From CAZADA01 sp964524065 (GTDB lineage: Bacteria > Pseudomonadota > Alphaproteobacteria > Caulobacterales > Maricaulaceae): a DNA stretch of 64,000 nucleotides. Position numbers and translations under genes: made by a program. Location of the stretch: contig CAZGCB010000001.1 in assembly GCA_964524065.1 (NCBI GenBank), positions 1 to 64,000 on the forward strand, written 5' to 3'. Positions 51,734 to 60,069 of this stretch are shown here, in pieces (within the stretch, counting starts at the first letter, position 1; each line of letters opens with the position of its first letter). Below the pieces are notes generated by a model. The model was given only the letters and a program-made list of their open reading frames with translations. It did no database searches and was not told the origin of the DNA.

Positions 51734-52177
51734 ATGGCTTTGGCGGCGAACACGCCCGGTGAACGGGTGGAGCACTTAATGGCCCTCACCGAAAGGCTGC
51801 GCACCCTGGTGGAGCGCGAGACGGCGTTGTTTGAAGCGCGCCGGCCGGAGGAAGCTGAAACCTTCCGCGATGAGGCGGCCAGCCTCGCCAAGCTGTATCG
51901 GCTGGAATGCGCCCGCATCGCCCAAGACCCGGGTTTGGTGAGCGGAGCGTCCGAGGCGCGCCGCGATGCGCTTCGTCAGGAGACGGAGCGTTTGCACCGC
52001 GCCCTGGACACCCACCAACAAGCCGTCGCGGTGCTCAGCACCCTCACCGAAGGCTTGGTGCGCGCCATCGCCGATCATGTTGCGACCGAGCGCACGCGCG
52101 TCGGTCGCTACGGGCCCAGCGGCGCGCAAGGCGCACACGACAGCCATGCCGCCATCACCCTCGATCGCACCACCTGA
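51734..52177 (+). CDS. FlgN-like flagellar protein
   Basis: The 147-residue, almost entirely helical protein has long amphipathic helices (VEHLMALTERLRTLVERET, FRDEAASLAKLYRLE). Size, helical pattern and position after flgI and the rod-binding gene fit the FlgN family of export chaperones for hook-associated proteins. No catalytic motif is present. It is the last gene before the terminator at 52401. Confidence 0.65.
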   Translation: MALAANTPGERVEHLMALTERLRTLVERETALFEARRPEEAETFRDEAASLAKLYRLECARIAQDPGLVSGASEARRDALRQETERLHRALDTHQQAVAVLSTLTEGLVRAIADHVATERTRVGRYGPSGAQGAHDSHAAITLDRTT

Positions 52178-52400
52178 ACCCAACACGGCGTTTAAGCCCA
52201 TCCGCACACGCGACGTTTCGCCTCAGAGGTGAAGCCCGCTGCAGCGTGGACAAACGCCAATCGGCATGACTCCGCACTCTGATGAAGCTGTGGAAAACGG
52301 CCACTCTCCGCTCGCATACATTAAGTCATGGGGCTAGGGTTGACATGCGCTGGTTGACGGCTGGGTCTTGCAACGCGCCCTAACCAGACATCGCCCCCTT
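52178..52400 (+). other. Noncoding tail of the flgI operon; possible small RNA
   Basis: There is no supported ORF in these 223 bases. A TTGACA-like box stands at 52340-52345 and is followed by CTGGGTCTTGC...CCTAACCAG, which can pair, leading to the terminator at 52401-52432. The arrangement would suit a short RNA of about 70-90 nt, but the -10 is not convincing. Confidence 0.3.
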
Positions 52401-52432
52401 GACGGCGAGCTTCGGCTCGCCGTCTTTCTCTT
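52401..52432 (+). terminator. Strong intrinsic terminator after the flagellar operon
   Basis: GACGGCGAGC-TTCG-GCTCGCCGTC is a perfect 10-bp stem with a UUCG tetraloop, followed by TTTCTCTT. It is oriented to end plus-strand transcripts. No T-run stands on the other side, so the minus-strand flaEY-like gene is not served. Confidence 0.9.
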
Positions 52433-52526
52433 CGGTTCGTGCTTGACTGGGGCCGAAGCGCCCAAAGCATAGCTGCAGGACCCACGCCGAACCGGCGCCA
52501 GACGGCGGCGCCGACGCCGACCGCGC

Positions 52527-55304
52527 CTAGAATCCCCCCGACAAACGCGATAACGCCGCCTGATAATTGGCGATCCGGGCGGCGAGGAACGCGGGCGGCT
52601 CACCATTGAGCCGCTGTGCTTGCTCCAACGCCTCCTCGCGCGCCGGGTCCTTTGTGATTTCCCGGTAGCCCTTGCGAATAGCGCTCATGGCGTCATTGAG
52701 GATGTCCACCGCCGCTTGGGCGCTGTCGCGATCGGCGATGGACAGCGTACGCGGCAGCTTCAGCTCGATCTCCTCCGGCTGATCCTCCACATCCGGATCG
52801 GGCTTAGCCACTTTACCAGGTTCGATGCCGAGGGCTTTGAGCAGGTCATTGCCCTCACGCCCAGCGATAAGCTCAATCTCCACGCCATCACGCGGCTTGA
52901 TGCTCACCCCGTCGCCGCCCGGGATGCGCCGCGTGGTGGCGTCGCCGCGCGAACCGAGGGCCAAGTCCACCTTGAACGCCAGGCCGCGCAGGCTGTCGCC
53001 AGCATCCAAAGTGATGCGCTTCTTGACGCCATTAACGCGCAGATCAAAGTAATCACCGGCTTTGGCGGTCGTGCGGTCGGCCACCGCAAGCGAATCCGAC
53101 AGCTCAAGGGAGCCGGTGGGCAAGCCGAAGGCCGCCAGCGTGTTATCCGTGCCCGGAAGAACTACAACGCCGCCCGCTTGCGAGCTGTTATTGCGCCCTT
53201 CAATTTGCGTGGTCCAGTCCAGCGCCCCGGTGGCGCCATCCAAGCGCGCCACAAAGGACTGACGCCCGCCCCCCAAACTGTCGCCGGTGGTCAAATCGCT
53301 GTCGGTGCGGCCCGCGACGTAAACCGAGCCGGCGTCCACCACCAAATCGGCCGCGACATCCTCGCCCTGCCCGCCAATGAAACGGGCGAAGTCCACAGCG
53401 GCCGTCGTGGAGTCGACACCCAACACAAAGGCGTCACGGGCCCCGGCGTTAGCGTCGCTGGGCGCGGTGAAATTGTCCCGCGCGCCGCCCGCGACATAGA
53501 CCGTCCCGGCGCCGGCGTCCAAGGCGATGTCCGTGATCTGGCCAAAGGCGAAGTTCGGATCGGTCCAGGACCAACCGGGCACTTCAGTCCCGGCGTTGGG
53601 GTCGAGTTTGCGCACGACCGCCTGGTCGGCGCCGACGCCGCCATAATACAATTCGCCGTTTTCAAATTCCAAAGCGGTGGTGGAATCGACGCCGAGATCC
53701 GCCCCCTGGGCCGTCCAACTCACCGCGCCAGCGGCGTCAAAGGCGCGCACAAAGCCATCGGAGGTTCCCTCCAACGGCGCGCCGTTCAGGGACCCGCCCG
53801 TCACGCCGCCCACAAACACGCGCCCATCATCGCCCACCGCAACGGACTCGATGGCGTCATCGCGGAAGGAGCCGAAGCGCTTCAGCCAATTCAGCTCGCC
53901 ATCGCCATCATAGGACGCCACGAACGCATCCTTGCGTCCCAGATCAACAGTGCCGCCCATGGTTCCCGTCAAGGACCCGGCGACCGCCACCGTGCCATCG
54001 GCCCCCACATCCAAGGCCAAGCCCTCGGCGCTGTCGCCCGCCCCCACCGAACGCGCCCACAGCTGGCGGCCGGCGGCGTCGTATTTCAACAGCACCACAT
54101 CGCGTTCACCCTGGGGCCCGACGCCATTCACCTCGCCGGCGGTTTCGGCCAACGCGTAGAAGCCATCCGCAGCCGCCACCGTCTTGGTGATGAGGAAGTC
54201 CTCCGTCGGCGGTCCGGGCGGCTCGTTCTCGCGCCCCTCAATTTTGAGATTAGGATTCACCTTGACCGAGGACGGATCGCCCAAGGCCTCAATGCGGATG
54301 GACGGATCCGCCGTCGGACCGCCCGGCGTGTCCAGGCCCGTAAGGCGTGTAATCTGCCCCGCGCGCACGGTGGGAATGGGCGCTGGGATCGTCTCATCGC
54401 CGGTGTCGATGGGCGTGCTTAGCTTGCCGGAGGCGCCCGCCACGAACATCGATGCTTGCGCGTCGGCCGGCGGCACCGAGAAGCTCAACGCCTCGGTGCT
54501 GGTGCCCTTGATGGTGAAGCCATATTCCGGCGTCACATCCTCACCGGTTCCGTTCAGCCGCACATCATCAAAGCGCGTGGTGAGCCCCGCCGCCTCCAGC
54601 TGCGTGTTGATGAAGGCGGTGACGTTGCGCATGTTTTTCGTCTCGCCGGGATCCATGGCGGACACATCAATGGTGACGTCGGTCACCACACCGGTGAGAC
54701 TGCGCGAGGAGATGGTGAAAGGCGTGGCGCTGGCGAAGCCGGCCACCGCATCATCGAAATTGCCGCGATGAAGGACGCCGGTGGTGAATTCCTGCAGCGG
54801 CTTCACCACGGGCACCGTGGATTTGGCCTCCGTGCGCGCCTCACCGCGCACCACTTGGGCGTTCTCAAAACTCTCTGTGGCCAGGAAGTCCTGGATTTGT
54901 TGGAAGCCCTCTTGAAACTGACGGTCGAGGCTGCGCCGGCCGGCGTCCGTGATGTCCTTCCCCGCCGCTTCACCGGCGACCGCCCACAGGGCTTTGACGC
55001 CTTGGTGTAAAGCGAACAGCTTTTTAACATCATCGGGGGCGTCGAGATCGGAAAAGCCGCCAAGATCATTGGAGTCGATGAACACGCCCGAGGCCAGCAC
55101 CTTCCGGCGCAACTCCTCAGTGCTCGGCGTTTGCGCGCCTGTGTCCCAGGGCGGGGTGATGTCCGCCGTCTGAGCGGCCAAGCTGTCCGCCGGCGTTGCG
55201 GGAATCTGGGCCGGCGCCGCACGTGCGGCGGCCAAGCTGGCGCGCGCGCCATACCAGTTCGATAACAGGTTCGCCCCAATACTGATGGGCGTGAACGTGA
55301 CCAT
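52527..55304 (-). CDS. FlaEY-like flagellar protein with beta-propeller repeats
   Basis: The 925-residue product has no signal peptide. The N-terminus (VTFTPISIGANLLSNWYGAR) and the helical C-terminus (LSIADRDSAQAAVDILNDAM, ending YQAALSRLSGGF) look like flagellar axial or regulatory proteins, and the whole resembles Caulobacter FlaEY. The middle third (about 380-700) has SBBP-type propeller repeats of the form DAFVASYDGDGELNWLKRFG and ESVAVGDDGRVFVGG. It starts at ATG 55304 behind GGAGGAA. It is probably filament- or secretion-related, but the biochemical function is unknown. Confidence 0.6.
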   Translation of the reverse strand: MVTFTPISIGANLLSNWYGARASLAAARAAPAQIPATPADSLAAQTADITPPWDTGAQTPSTEELRRKVLASGVFIDSNDLGGFSDLDAPDDVKKLFALHQGVKALWAVAGEAAGKDITDAGRRSLDRQFQEGFQQIQDFLATESFENAQVVRGEARTEAKSTVPVVKPLQEFTTGVLHRGNFDDAVAGFASATPFTISSRSLTGVVTDVTIDVSAMDPGETKNMRNVTAFINTQLEAAGLTTRFDDVRLNGTGEDVTPEYGFTIKGTSTEALSFSVPPADAQASMFVAGASGKLSTPIDTGDETIPAPIPTVRAGQITRLTGLDTPGGPTADPSIRIEALGDPSSVKVNPNLKIEGRENEPPGPPTEDFLITKTVAAADGFYALAETAGEVNGVGPQGERDVVLLKYDAAGRQLWARSVGAGDSAEGLALDVGADGTVAVAGSLTGTMGGTVDLGRKDAFVASYDGDGELNWLKRFGSFRDDAIESVAVGDDGRVFVGGVTGGSLNGAPLEGTSDGFVRAFDAAGAVSWTAQGADLGVDSTTALEFENGELYYGGVGADQAVVRKLDPNAGTEVPGWSWTDPNFAFGQITDIALDAGAGTVYVAGGARDNFTAPSDANAGARDAFVLGVDSTTAAVDFARFIGGQGEDVAADLVVDAGSVYVAGRTDSDLTTGDSLGGGRQSFVARLDGATGALDWTTQIEGRNNSSQAGGVVVLPGTDNTLAAFGLPTGSLELSDSLAVADRTTAKAGDYFDLRVNGVKKRITLDAGDSLRGLAFKVDLALGSRGDATTRRIPGGDGVSIKPRDGVEIELIAGREGNDLLKALGIEPGKVAKPDPDVEDQPEEIELKLPRTLSIADRDSAQAAVDILNDAMSAIRKGYREITKDPAREEALEQAQRLNGEPPAFLAARIANYQAALSRLSGGF

Positions 55305-55519
55305 CGCGGCTTCCTCCGCCAGCCCTCGTCTTCTTCGAGGGCGGTGTCGTCAGAGTGTCGCCGGTTGCCGGTTAGGGTCGGTTTAAAAAAGTACGTAAAC
55401 AGAAACTGAAGACGCGCCGACAACGCCCCATGGCCACGCCCCCCTCTGGGCAGAGCCCCATGGCGTCGCCCCGCACACACATGTATGCTTGTAGTCAACA
55501 CAATACCGGGGACGAACCA

Positions 55520-55954
55520 ATGGCCGCCACGATCGCACTGCGTGCATCCACTGTCTTGTGGGTTATTTGGGGGTTGGTCCACGCCTTCGCCGGCGCCCTC
55601 ATTCTCGCCGGTTCCACGACGGCGGGCTTCCAAGCCATCGCCGATGCGGTCGATCCGGCGCTTTTGGCGATGGATTATCCCGCGGCCGTGGGCGGCGTGT
55701 TGGATCAACACGCCTGGAACTTGTTGTGGTTCGGCCTCGCCACCATCATCGGCGCCGTGTTCATTTGGCGGCGCAACACGACCGCCATTTGGGTCACCGC
55801 GATGGTGGGCGGCCTCGCGGATATTGGGTATTTCGTATTCATCGATTTGGCTGGCTACGCCAAATTCGTACCGGGCACGATCATGACCATCGTGTCAGCC
55901 TCAGCCATTGTGCTGAGCTTCGCCGCCTGGCGCATGATGGCGACGGCGAAATGA
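55520..55954 (+). CDS. Small four-helix membrane protein of unknown function
   Basis: The 144-residue product has four hydrophobic segments at about 8-30, 66-84, 88-106 and 115-137. A short polar loop (STTAGFQAIADAVDPALLAM) follows the first. The frame extends upstream to 55430, but ATG 55520 is the best start by hydrophobic onset. It is unrelated to the flanking flagellar and sugar genes as far as I can tell, and it converges on the GNAT gene. Confidence 0.7.
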   Translation: MAATIALRASTVLWVIWGLVHAFAGALILAGSTTAGFQAIADAVDPALLAMDYPAAVGGVLDQHAWNLLWFGLATIIGAVFIWRRNTTAIWVTAMVGGLADIGYFVFIDLAGYAKFVPGTIMTIVSASAIVLSFAAWRMMATAK

Positions 55955-55958
55955 CCGG

Positions 55959-56516
55959 TTAAACCGCTAGGCCTGCATCCCACTCGCGGGCCAACAGTCC
56001 ATAAAACAGGCTGTCCACATGACGGCCCTCCACCAGCGTGGTTTGACGGTGGCGTCCTTCCTGGGTGAAGCCTAAGGCGGGCAAAAGGCGCTGTTTGGGC
56101 GCGTCGTGATCATAAATCTCCGCCCAAACGCGCTGCATCCCCAGCTCCGCAAAGGCGTAACGCAGCAACACACGCCCGGCGTCGGGCGCGAACAGCTCGT
56201 CGATATAAAGATCATCAGCTCCAAGATAGATCGAAAAATCCCCGGTGCGGCTGCGCCAATCAATCCAGCAAATCCCCGCCGTCCCCAGCAACCGCCCGCC
56301 CGCGGGCGCCGCGTCATCGCGCGCGCATACCGCAAACATGCGCGTGGCCGGATCCTTCAGCACGATATTGTCGAACCAGCGTTCCTGCATGGCGCTGCTG
56401 ATCTCGCGATGCTCACGGAAATAGCGGCGCAAGTGCGGTTGATTGCGCCAATGCCGCAGCGGCTCCAAATCAGCCCGCTCGATCGCGCGCAATTGGGTGT
56501 GCTCTCCGCTCAGCAT
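55959..56516 (-). CDS. GNAT N-acetyltransferase, PseH/FlmH-like candidate
   Basis: The 185-residue acetyltransferase of the RimJ/PseH type has LRAIERADLEPLRHWRNQPH at the N-terminus, a family hallmark. It continues with FSIYLGADDLYIDELFAPDA and PALGFTQEGRHRQ. PseH acetylates the 4-amino group of the pseudaminic acid precursor, and its Caulobacter counterpart is FlmH. Clustering with NeuB- and PseB-family genes supports this, but substrate specificity is inferred. It lies 8 bp after the DUF427 gene. Confidence 0.72.
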   Translation of the reverse strand: MLSGEHTQLRAIERADLEPLRHWRNQPHLRRYFREHREISSAMQERWFDNIVLKDPATRMFAVCARDDAAPAGGRLLGTAGICWIDWRSRTGDFSIYLGADDLYIDELFAPDAGRVLLRYAFAELGMQRVWAEIYDHDAPKQRLLPALGFTQEGRHRQTTLVEGRHVDSLFYGLLAREWDAGLAV

Positions 56517-56523
56517 CAGCGCC

Positions 56524-57108
56524 TCACCACCCGCCCGTGCCCGGCCCGCCCTTAATGGGCCCCGCCAAACGCGATGTCACCCAGCCGGCATAAAGCCCGC
56601 CGGGTTGGGGCGTGACCCGCTCATCGCCCAGCCAGCAGGCATCGACTTTGCCGGGATAAAACCCATACCAGCCCGCAATGCGCGCATAGCCTTGTCCCAA
56701 ATCATCCAGCGGATCAGGATAAGCGAACACAGCGTCAGAGGCGCGTCGCCCGTCGGGCGCCACGAGATCGTAGTACACTGCCGCCCCCTTCCATTCGCAG
56801 ACGGAGAGGCCTTCGGTCGCCTGCAGCAGCGTGTCATCCATGTCCGCCGGCGGGATGTAGGGCACGGGCGCGCCAGCGGTCTCAATCACCTCCAGCGCCC
56901 GATCGGACTGCGCGATGACACGGCCCGCCCATTCGACTTTCACCGGCGCCGGCGTCGGGCGCACGGCCGGCGGTCGCGGATAATCCCACACGCTTTCTTG
57001 TCCCGGGCCCGGCGTCTCCAGCCTCACCCCGGCCGGCGGACCGCCCCACAACGCGCGGTGGGGAACGGCGCGGGCCAGGATCTCAGCATGGCTAGGCAGA
57101 ACGGGCAT
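56524..57108 (-). CDS. DUF427 domain protein
   Basis: The 194-residue product has the DUF427 fold: VKVEWAGRVIAQSDRALEV near residue 55, PYIPPADMDDTLLQATEG, CEWKGAAVYYDLV and the C-terminal GYARIAGWYGFYPGKVDACW. Family members have no established biochemical function. It is between the NeuB-like and GNAT genes on the same strand, 53 bp after the former, so it may be part of the sugar operon or a passenger. Confidence 0.88.
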   Translation of the reverse strand: MPVLPSHAEILARAVPHRALWGGPPAGVRLETPGPGQESVWDYPRPPAVRPTPAPVKVEWAGRVIAQSDRALEVIETAGAPVPYIPPADMDDTLLQATEGLSVCEWKGAAVYYDLVAPDGRRASDAVFAYPDPLDDLGQGYARIAGWYGFYPGKVDACWLGDERVTPQPGGLYAGWVTSRLAGPIKGGPGTGGW

Positions 57109-57161
57109 GGCGACCTCCGCGTTCGGATAAGCAACGCCACGCGGCGCTGGCCACAGCGAAG

Positions 57162-58274
57162 TTAAGCCGCGGCGGGAGCGCGGCCAGTGGCGCTCACATC
57201 GTCCACATCATCCCAAAACAAGGCCTCGCCCACGGATTTGGCGACCATCAGACGCGTTCCAATGACGAGATCCAGATCCGCCGGCTCCACCGCCTCCAAG
57301 GGCCGCGGCCGCAGCGCTTCGAGATCGTCGCCCGTCAGCACATGGCCCGCCGGGCGATCCGCGCGCAGGTGCAACGCGCGCCGCTGCACCACGGAGGATT
57401 GCAACTCGTTGGGCTCCACCCGCTTAACCCCGTCGCCCAGGGCCATCTCCAGCTCGCGGGTGCGATCCACCATCTCCCGCCAGGTACGGGGGTTCATGGA
57501 GAATTGGTGGTCCGGCCCCTCGCGATCATTGTCATCGGTGAAGTGTTTCTCCACCACCCGCGCGCCGAGCGCCACCGCGCCCAACACCGCCGCATGCCCG
57601 CCCGTGTGGTCAGAAAGGCCCAGCACCAGCCCCGGCCACTTCAACGCATAGGCCTGCAACACGCGCAGGTTCACATACGCGAAGTTCTCAATGCAGCCGG
57701 TATAATTGGTGTTGCACTGCATCAGACAGATATCGGGGTTCACCGCCAGGGCCGCCGCCATCGCGCGCTCCACATCCTCCATGTCCGCCGCCCCGGTGGA
57801 CACGAAGGTGGGCTTGCCGCGCTCGGCGGTCGCTTGGATGAAGTGCGGCCAGCCAATATCGCCGGAGCCGATTTTGAACGCCTTCAGATAGGGATCGCTG
57901 TGCTCGATCGCGTCGAAATCATAGGGCGTGGTCATGTAGTCCACGCCAGCCTTGGCACACTCCGCCACCAGCGTCTGCGTCCAGTCGCGCGGTGTGGCGC
58001 AATCGTCAAACACATCGTAGACGGATTTTTTCCAGCCCGATTGATGCGCGATCGGCCCGCCCAAATCTCGAAAGCCTTGGTCGGAGACGATGTCCTTCGC
58101 CCGGAAATGCTGAAACTTGGCGCAATCAGCGCCAGAGGCGGCGGCCAGATGGATCAAATCCTTGGCCCGCTCCACATCGCCATCATGGTTGGAGGCGATG
58201 TCGGCGATGAAATAGGTCGGTTGATCCAACGCGATGTCGCGTTCGCCGATCTTAAAATGCGTGCTCCAGCGCAT
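57162..58274 (-). CDS. NeuB-family nonulosonic acid synthase
   Basis: The 370-residue enzyme of the NeuB/PseI/SpsE family condenses phosphoenolpyruvate with a hexosamine to a nine-carbon acid sugar. YFIADIASNHDGDVERAKDL is the N-terminal signature, AKFQHFRA follows, then AFKIGSGD, LMQCNTNY, LGLSDHTGG and VEKHFTDD. A C-terminal SAF (antifreeze-like) domain starts near residue 300 (RRALHLRADRPAGHVLTGDD). ATG 58274 lies inside the end of the RmlD-like gene (23-bp overlap). Which sugar is made cannot be read from the sequence. Confidence 0.9.
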   Translation of the reverse strand: MRWSTHFKIGERDIALDQPTYFIADIASNHDGDVERAKDLIHLAAASGADCAKFQHFRAKDIVSDQGFRDLGGPIAHQSGWKKSVYDVFDDCATPRDWTQTLVAECAKAGVDYMTTPYDFDAIEHSDPYLKAFKIGSGDIGWPHFIQATAERGKPTFVSTGAADMEDVERAMAAALAVNPDICLMQCNTNYTGCIENFAYVNLRVLQAYALKWPGLVLGLSDHTGGHAAVLGAVALGARVVEKHFTDDNDREGPDHQFSMNPRTWREMVDRTRELEMALGDGVKRVEPNELQSSVVQRRALHLRADRPAGHVLTGDDLEALRPRPLEAVEPADLDLVIGTRLMVAKSVGEALFWDDVDDVSATGRAPAAA

Positions 58275-59145
58275 GGGCCCGTCTCCGTTGTTGGACAAAG
58301 TTGCGCGCGGTTTGCGCCAAATCGGGTAAAGGCCGCCCCAACACGGCTTCGGCGCGGCGCACATCAAGGCCGGTGTGAATGGCCCGATCCGGCCCCAGCA
58401 CCGCCCGCGCTGAGCCGCGGGTCGCCCAGTTCAAGGCGACCCCGCACTCCCGCGCCAGAGCGGTGATGAACTCGGCCTTGGAGGACACTTCAGAAGCCGC
58501 GACATTTATCAATCCGCGCGCGTCCGCCTCCACCAACTCCACCAGCGCGTCGCATAGGCTCGGCGCATCAATGGTCGAGCAAAAGTAGTCCGTAAACAGA
58601 GTGAGGGGCTTGCGCTGCTCAATCGCGTCCAACGCCCAGGCCGCGATGGACGTCTTGCCCCGCCCCGGACGCACGGCCGCCATGTTGGTGCGCAGGACCA
58701 GCGCGCCCGGCGCGGTCTGCGCAAACGCCTCGCCGGCATATTTGCTGCGCGCATACTCATGCGTCAGGCGCACCGGCGCATCCTCGCCATGGCGCGCGCG
58801 CGGATCGGCGCCGCCGTGGAAGAACTGATCGGTGGAGATCTGCACCAGCTTGCGATCATGGCGCGCGCACCATGCGGCCAGCGTCGCCACAGGACGCGCA
58901 TTGACCGCATAGGCGCCAGCCGGATCGGCGTCGCAGGCGGCCAAATCCACCAGCGCCGCGCAATTGACCACCACCTGCGGATCGACATCACGCAGCAGAC
59001 GCTGCACATCGCCCAAATCCGTCACATCCACCGCATAGTCCGCGGCCGCGCGCGCCGCCCCCATAGCCGGGATGCGCCGCAGGTGCAGTGTTTCCATCAA
59101 GGTGCGCCCCAGTGCGCCCGTGGCGCCCAACACCAACCAATCCAT
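58252..59145 (-). CDS. RmlD-like NAD(P)-dependent sugar reductase
   Basis: The 297-residue extended SDR has WLVLGATGALGRTLMETL at the start, the NCAALVDLAACDADPAGAYA stretch and the STDQFFHGG segment. The catalytic Tyr-Lys is seen in THEYARSKYAGEAF. It resembles dTDP-4-dehydrorhamnose reductase, yet no rmlABC is present and its neighbours make nonulosonic acids, so it may reduce a keto intermediate of that pathway. It ends inside the NeuB-like gene and starts 1 bp after the cytidylyltransferase stop. Confidence 0.85.
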   Translation of the reverse strand: MDWLVLGATGALGRTLMETLHLRRIPAMGAARAAADYAVDVTDLGDVQRLLRDVDPQVVVNCAALVDLAACDADPAGAYAVNARPVATLAAWCARHDRKLVQISTDQFFHGGADPRARHGEDAPVRLTHEYARSKYAGEAFAQTAPGALVLRTNMAAVRPGRGKTSIAAWALDAIEQRKPLTLFTDYFCSTIDAPSLCDALVELVEADARGLINVAASEVSSKAEFITALARECGVALNWATRGSARAVLGPDRAIHTGLDVRRAEAVLGRPLPDLAQTARNFVQQRRRAHALEHAF

Positions 59146-59146
59146 C

Positions 59147-59956
59147 TCAGGCCGCCTCCGTCCGGTCTGTGTCGCGCGCATCCCCTGCGGCCCCGGACGC
59201 CGTGGCGACAGCGTCCGGACGGCCGGCTTGAAGCCGCGCCTCATCGATATGCAGGGTGTTGAGGGCCGTCAGATCCGGCCGCTGCGCGCACAGCGCCGCA
59301 AGCTCCGTCCACGGCATAGCCGCAGCCGCTTCGCCGCAGGCCTCAAACACGCCTTGGCAAAAGGCGAGATCCTCGCGGTGATCCAACGTCCAACGCAAAC
59401 GCTCCACCCCCTGGCCGGGGCCGTTCAGCGTCACGCGACGCAGGCCATCCGCCCGGCGCAGCCAGGGGGTGACATGCTCGCGATCATAGGCGTTGGTCGC
59501 CGCGTGCTCCGCCTCATAGAGCCGGGCGGCGGGGAACACATCGCAATCCAATCCGTGGGGAAACAAAGGCGGCATATTGTTGCACGCATAGTCCGCGCCC
59601 GTCTCCAGCAGGTCATCGCGCACCGCGCCGCACACCGCCGGATCGATGAAGGGACAATCGCTGGTGACGCGCATCACCAGGCCCGCGCGCACCTGGCGCG
59701 CCGCCTCAGCGTAGCGGGCCAACACATCCTGCTCCGGCCCGCGCGCCACGACATAGCCGGCCGCGGCGGCCTCCTGCGCGACGGGCTCGTCCTGGGCGCC
59801 CTGGGGGACCGCACACACCACCGCATCCACGCCAGGGATCGCGGCGCAACGGTCCAAACAACGAAGCAGAGCGCTGCGCGCGCCGAGGGGCTGCAGCACC
59901 TTGCCCGGCAGGCGGGTGGAGCCCATACGGGCTTGAACGATCACGGCGAAAACCAT
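59147..59956 (-). CDS. SpsF-like cytidylyltransferase
   Basis: The 269-residue nucleotidyltransferase begins MVFAVIVQARMGSTRLPGKV, the SpsF/NeuA-type activation loop, followed by VMRVTSDCPFIDPAVC and DREHVTPWL. It is expected to activate the acid sugar as a CMP derivative. Its place in one minus-strand operon with the NeuB-like synthase mirrors Bacillus spsE-spsF. ATG 59956 is well placed. It is divergent from pseB across 113 bp. Confidence 0.87.
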   Translation of the reverse strand: MVFAVIVQARMGSTRLPGKVLQPLGARSALLRCLDRCAAIPGVDAVVCAVPQGAQDEPVAQEAAAAGYVVARGPEQDVLARYAEAARQVRAGLVMRVTSDCPFIDPAVCGAVRDDLLETGADYACNNMPPLFPHGLDCDVFPAARLYEAEHAATNAYDREHVTPWLRRADGLRRVTLNGPGQGVERLRWTLDHREDLAFCQGVFEACGEAAAAMPWTELAALCAQRPDLTALNTLHIDEARLQAGRPDAVATASGAAGDARDTDRTEAA

Positions 59957-60069
59957 GCCCTCAGCAGAGCGCAACAGCCTTAAAGCCGCCCTAATTGCGC
60001 CGCGCGCACACGCGCCCTTAACCGTGCCGGGAGCACAAGACGGGCGGTCAGCCGCACAGGAGCGCGCCC

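Noticed and set aside
52620..54422. 600-codon open frame antisense to the FlaEY-like gene
   Set aside because: It has His/Arg/Gly-biased shadow composition and no motif, and the minus-strand protein has propeller repeats.
58252..59145. Calling the SDR rmlD for dTDP-rhamnose synthesis
   Set aside because: No rmlA, rmlB or rmlC is present, and the gene is embedded in a nonulosonic acid operon, so the substrate is left open.
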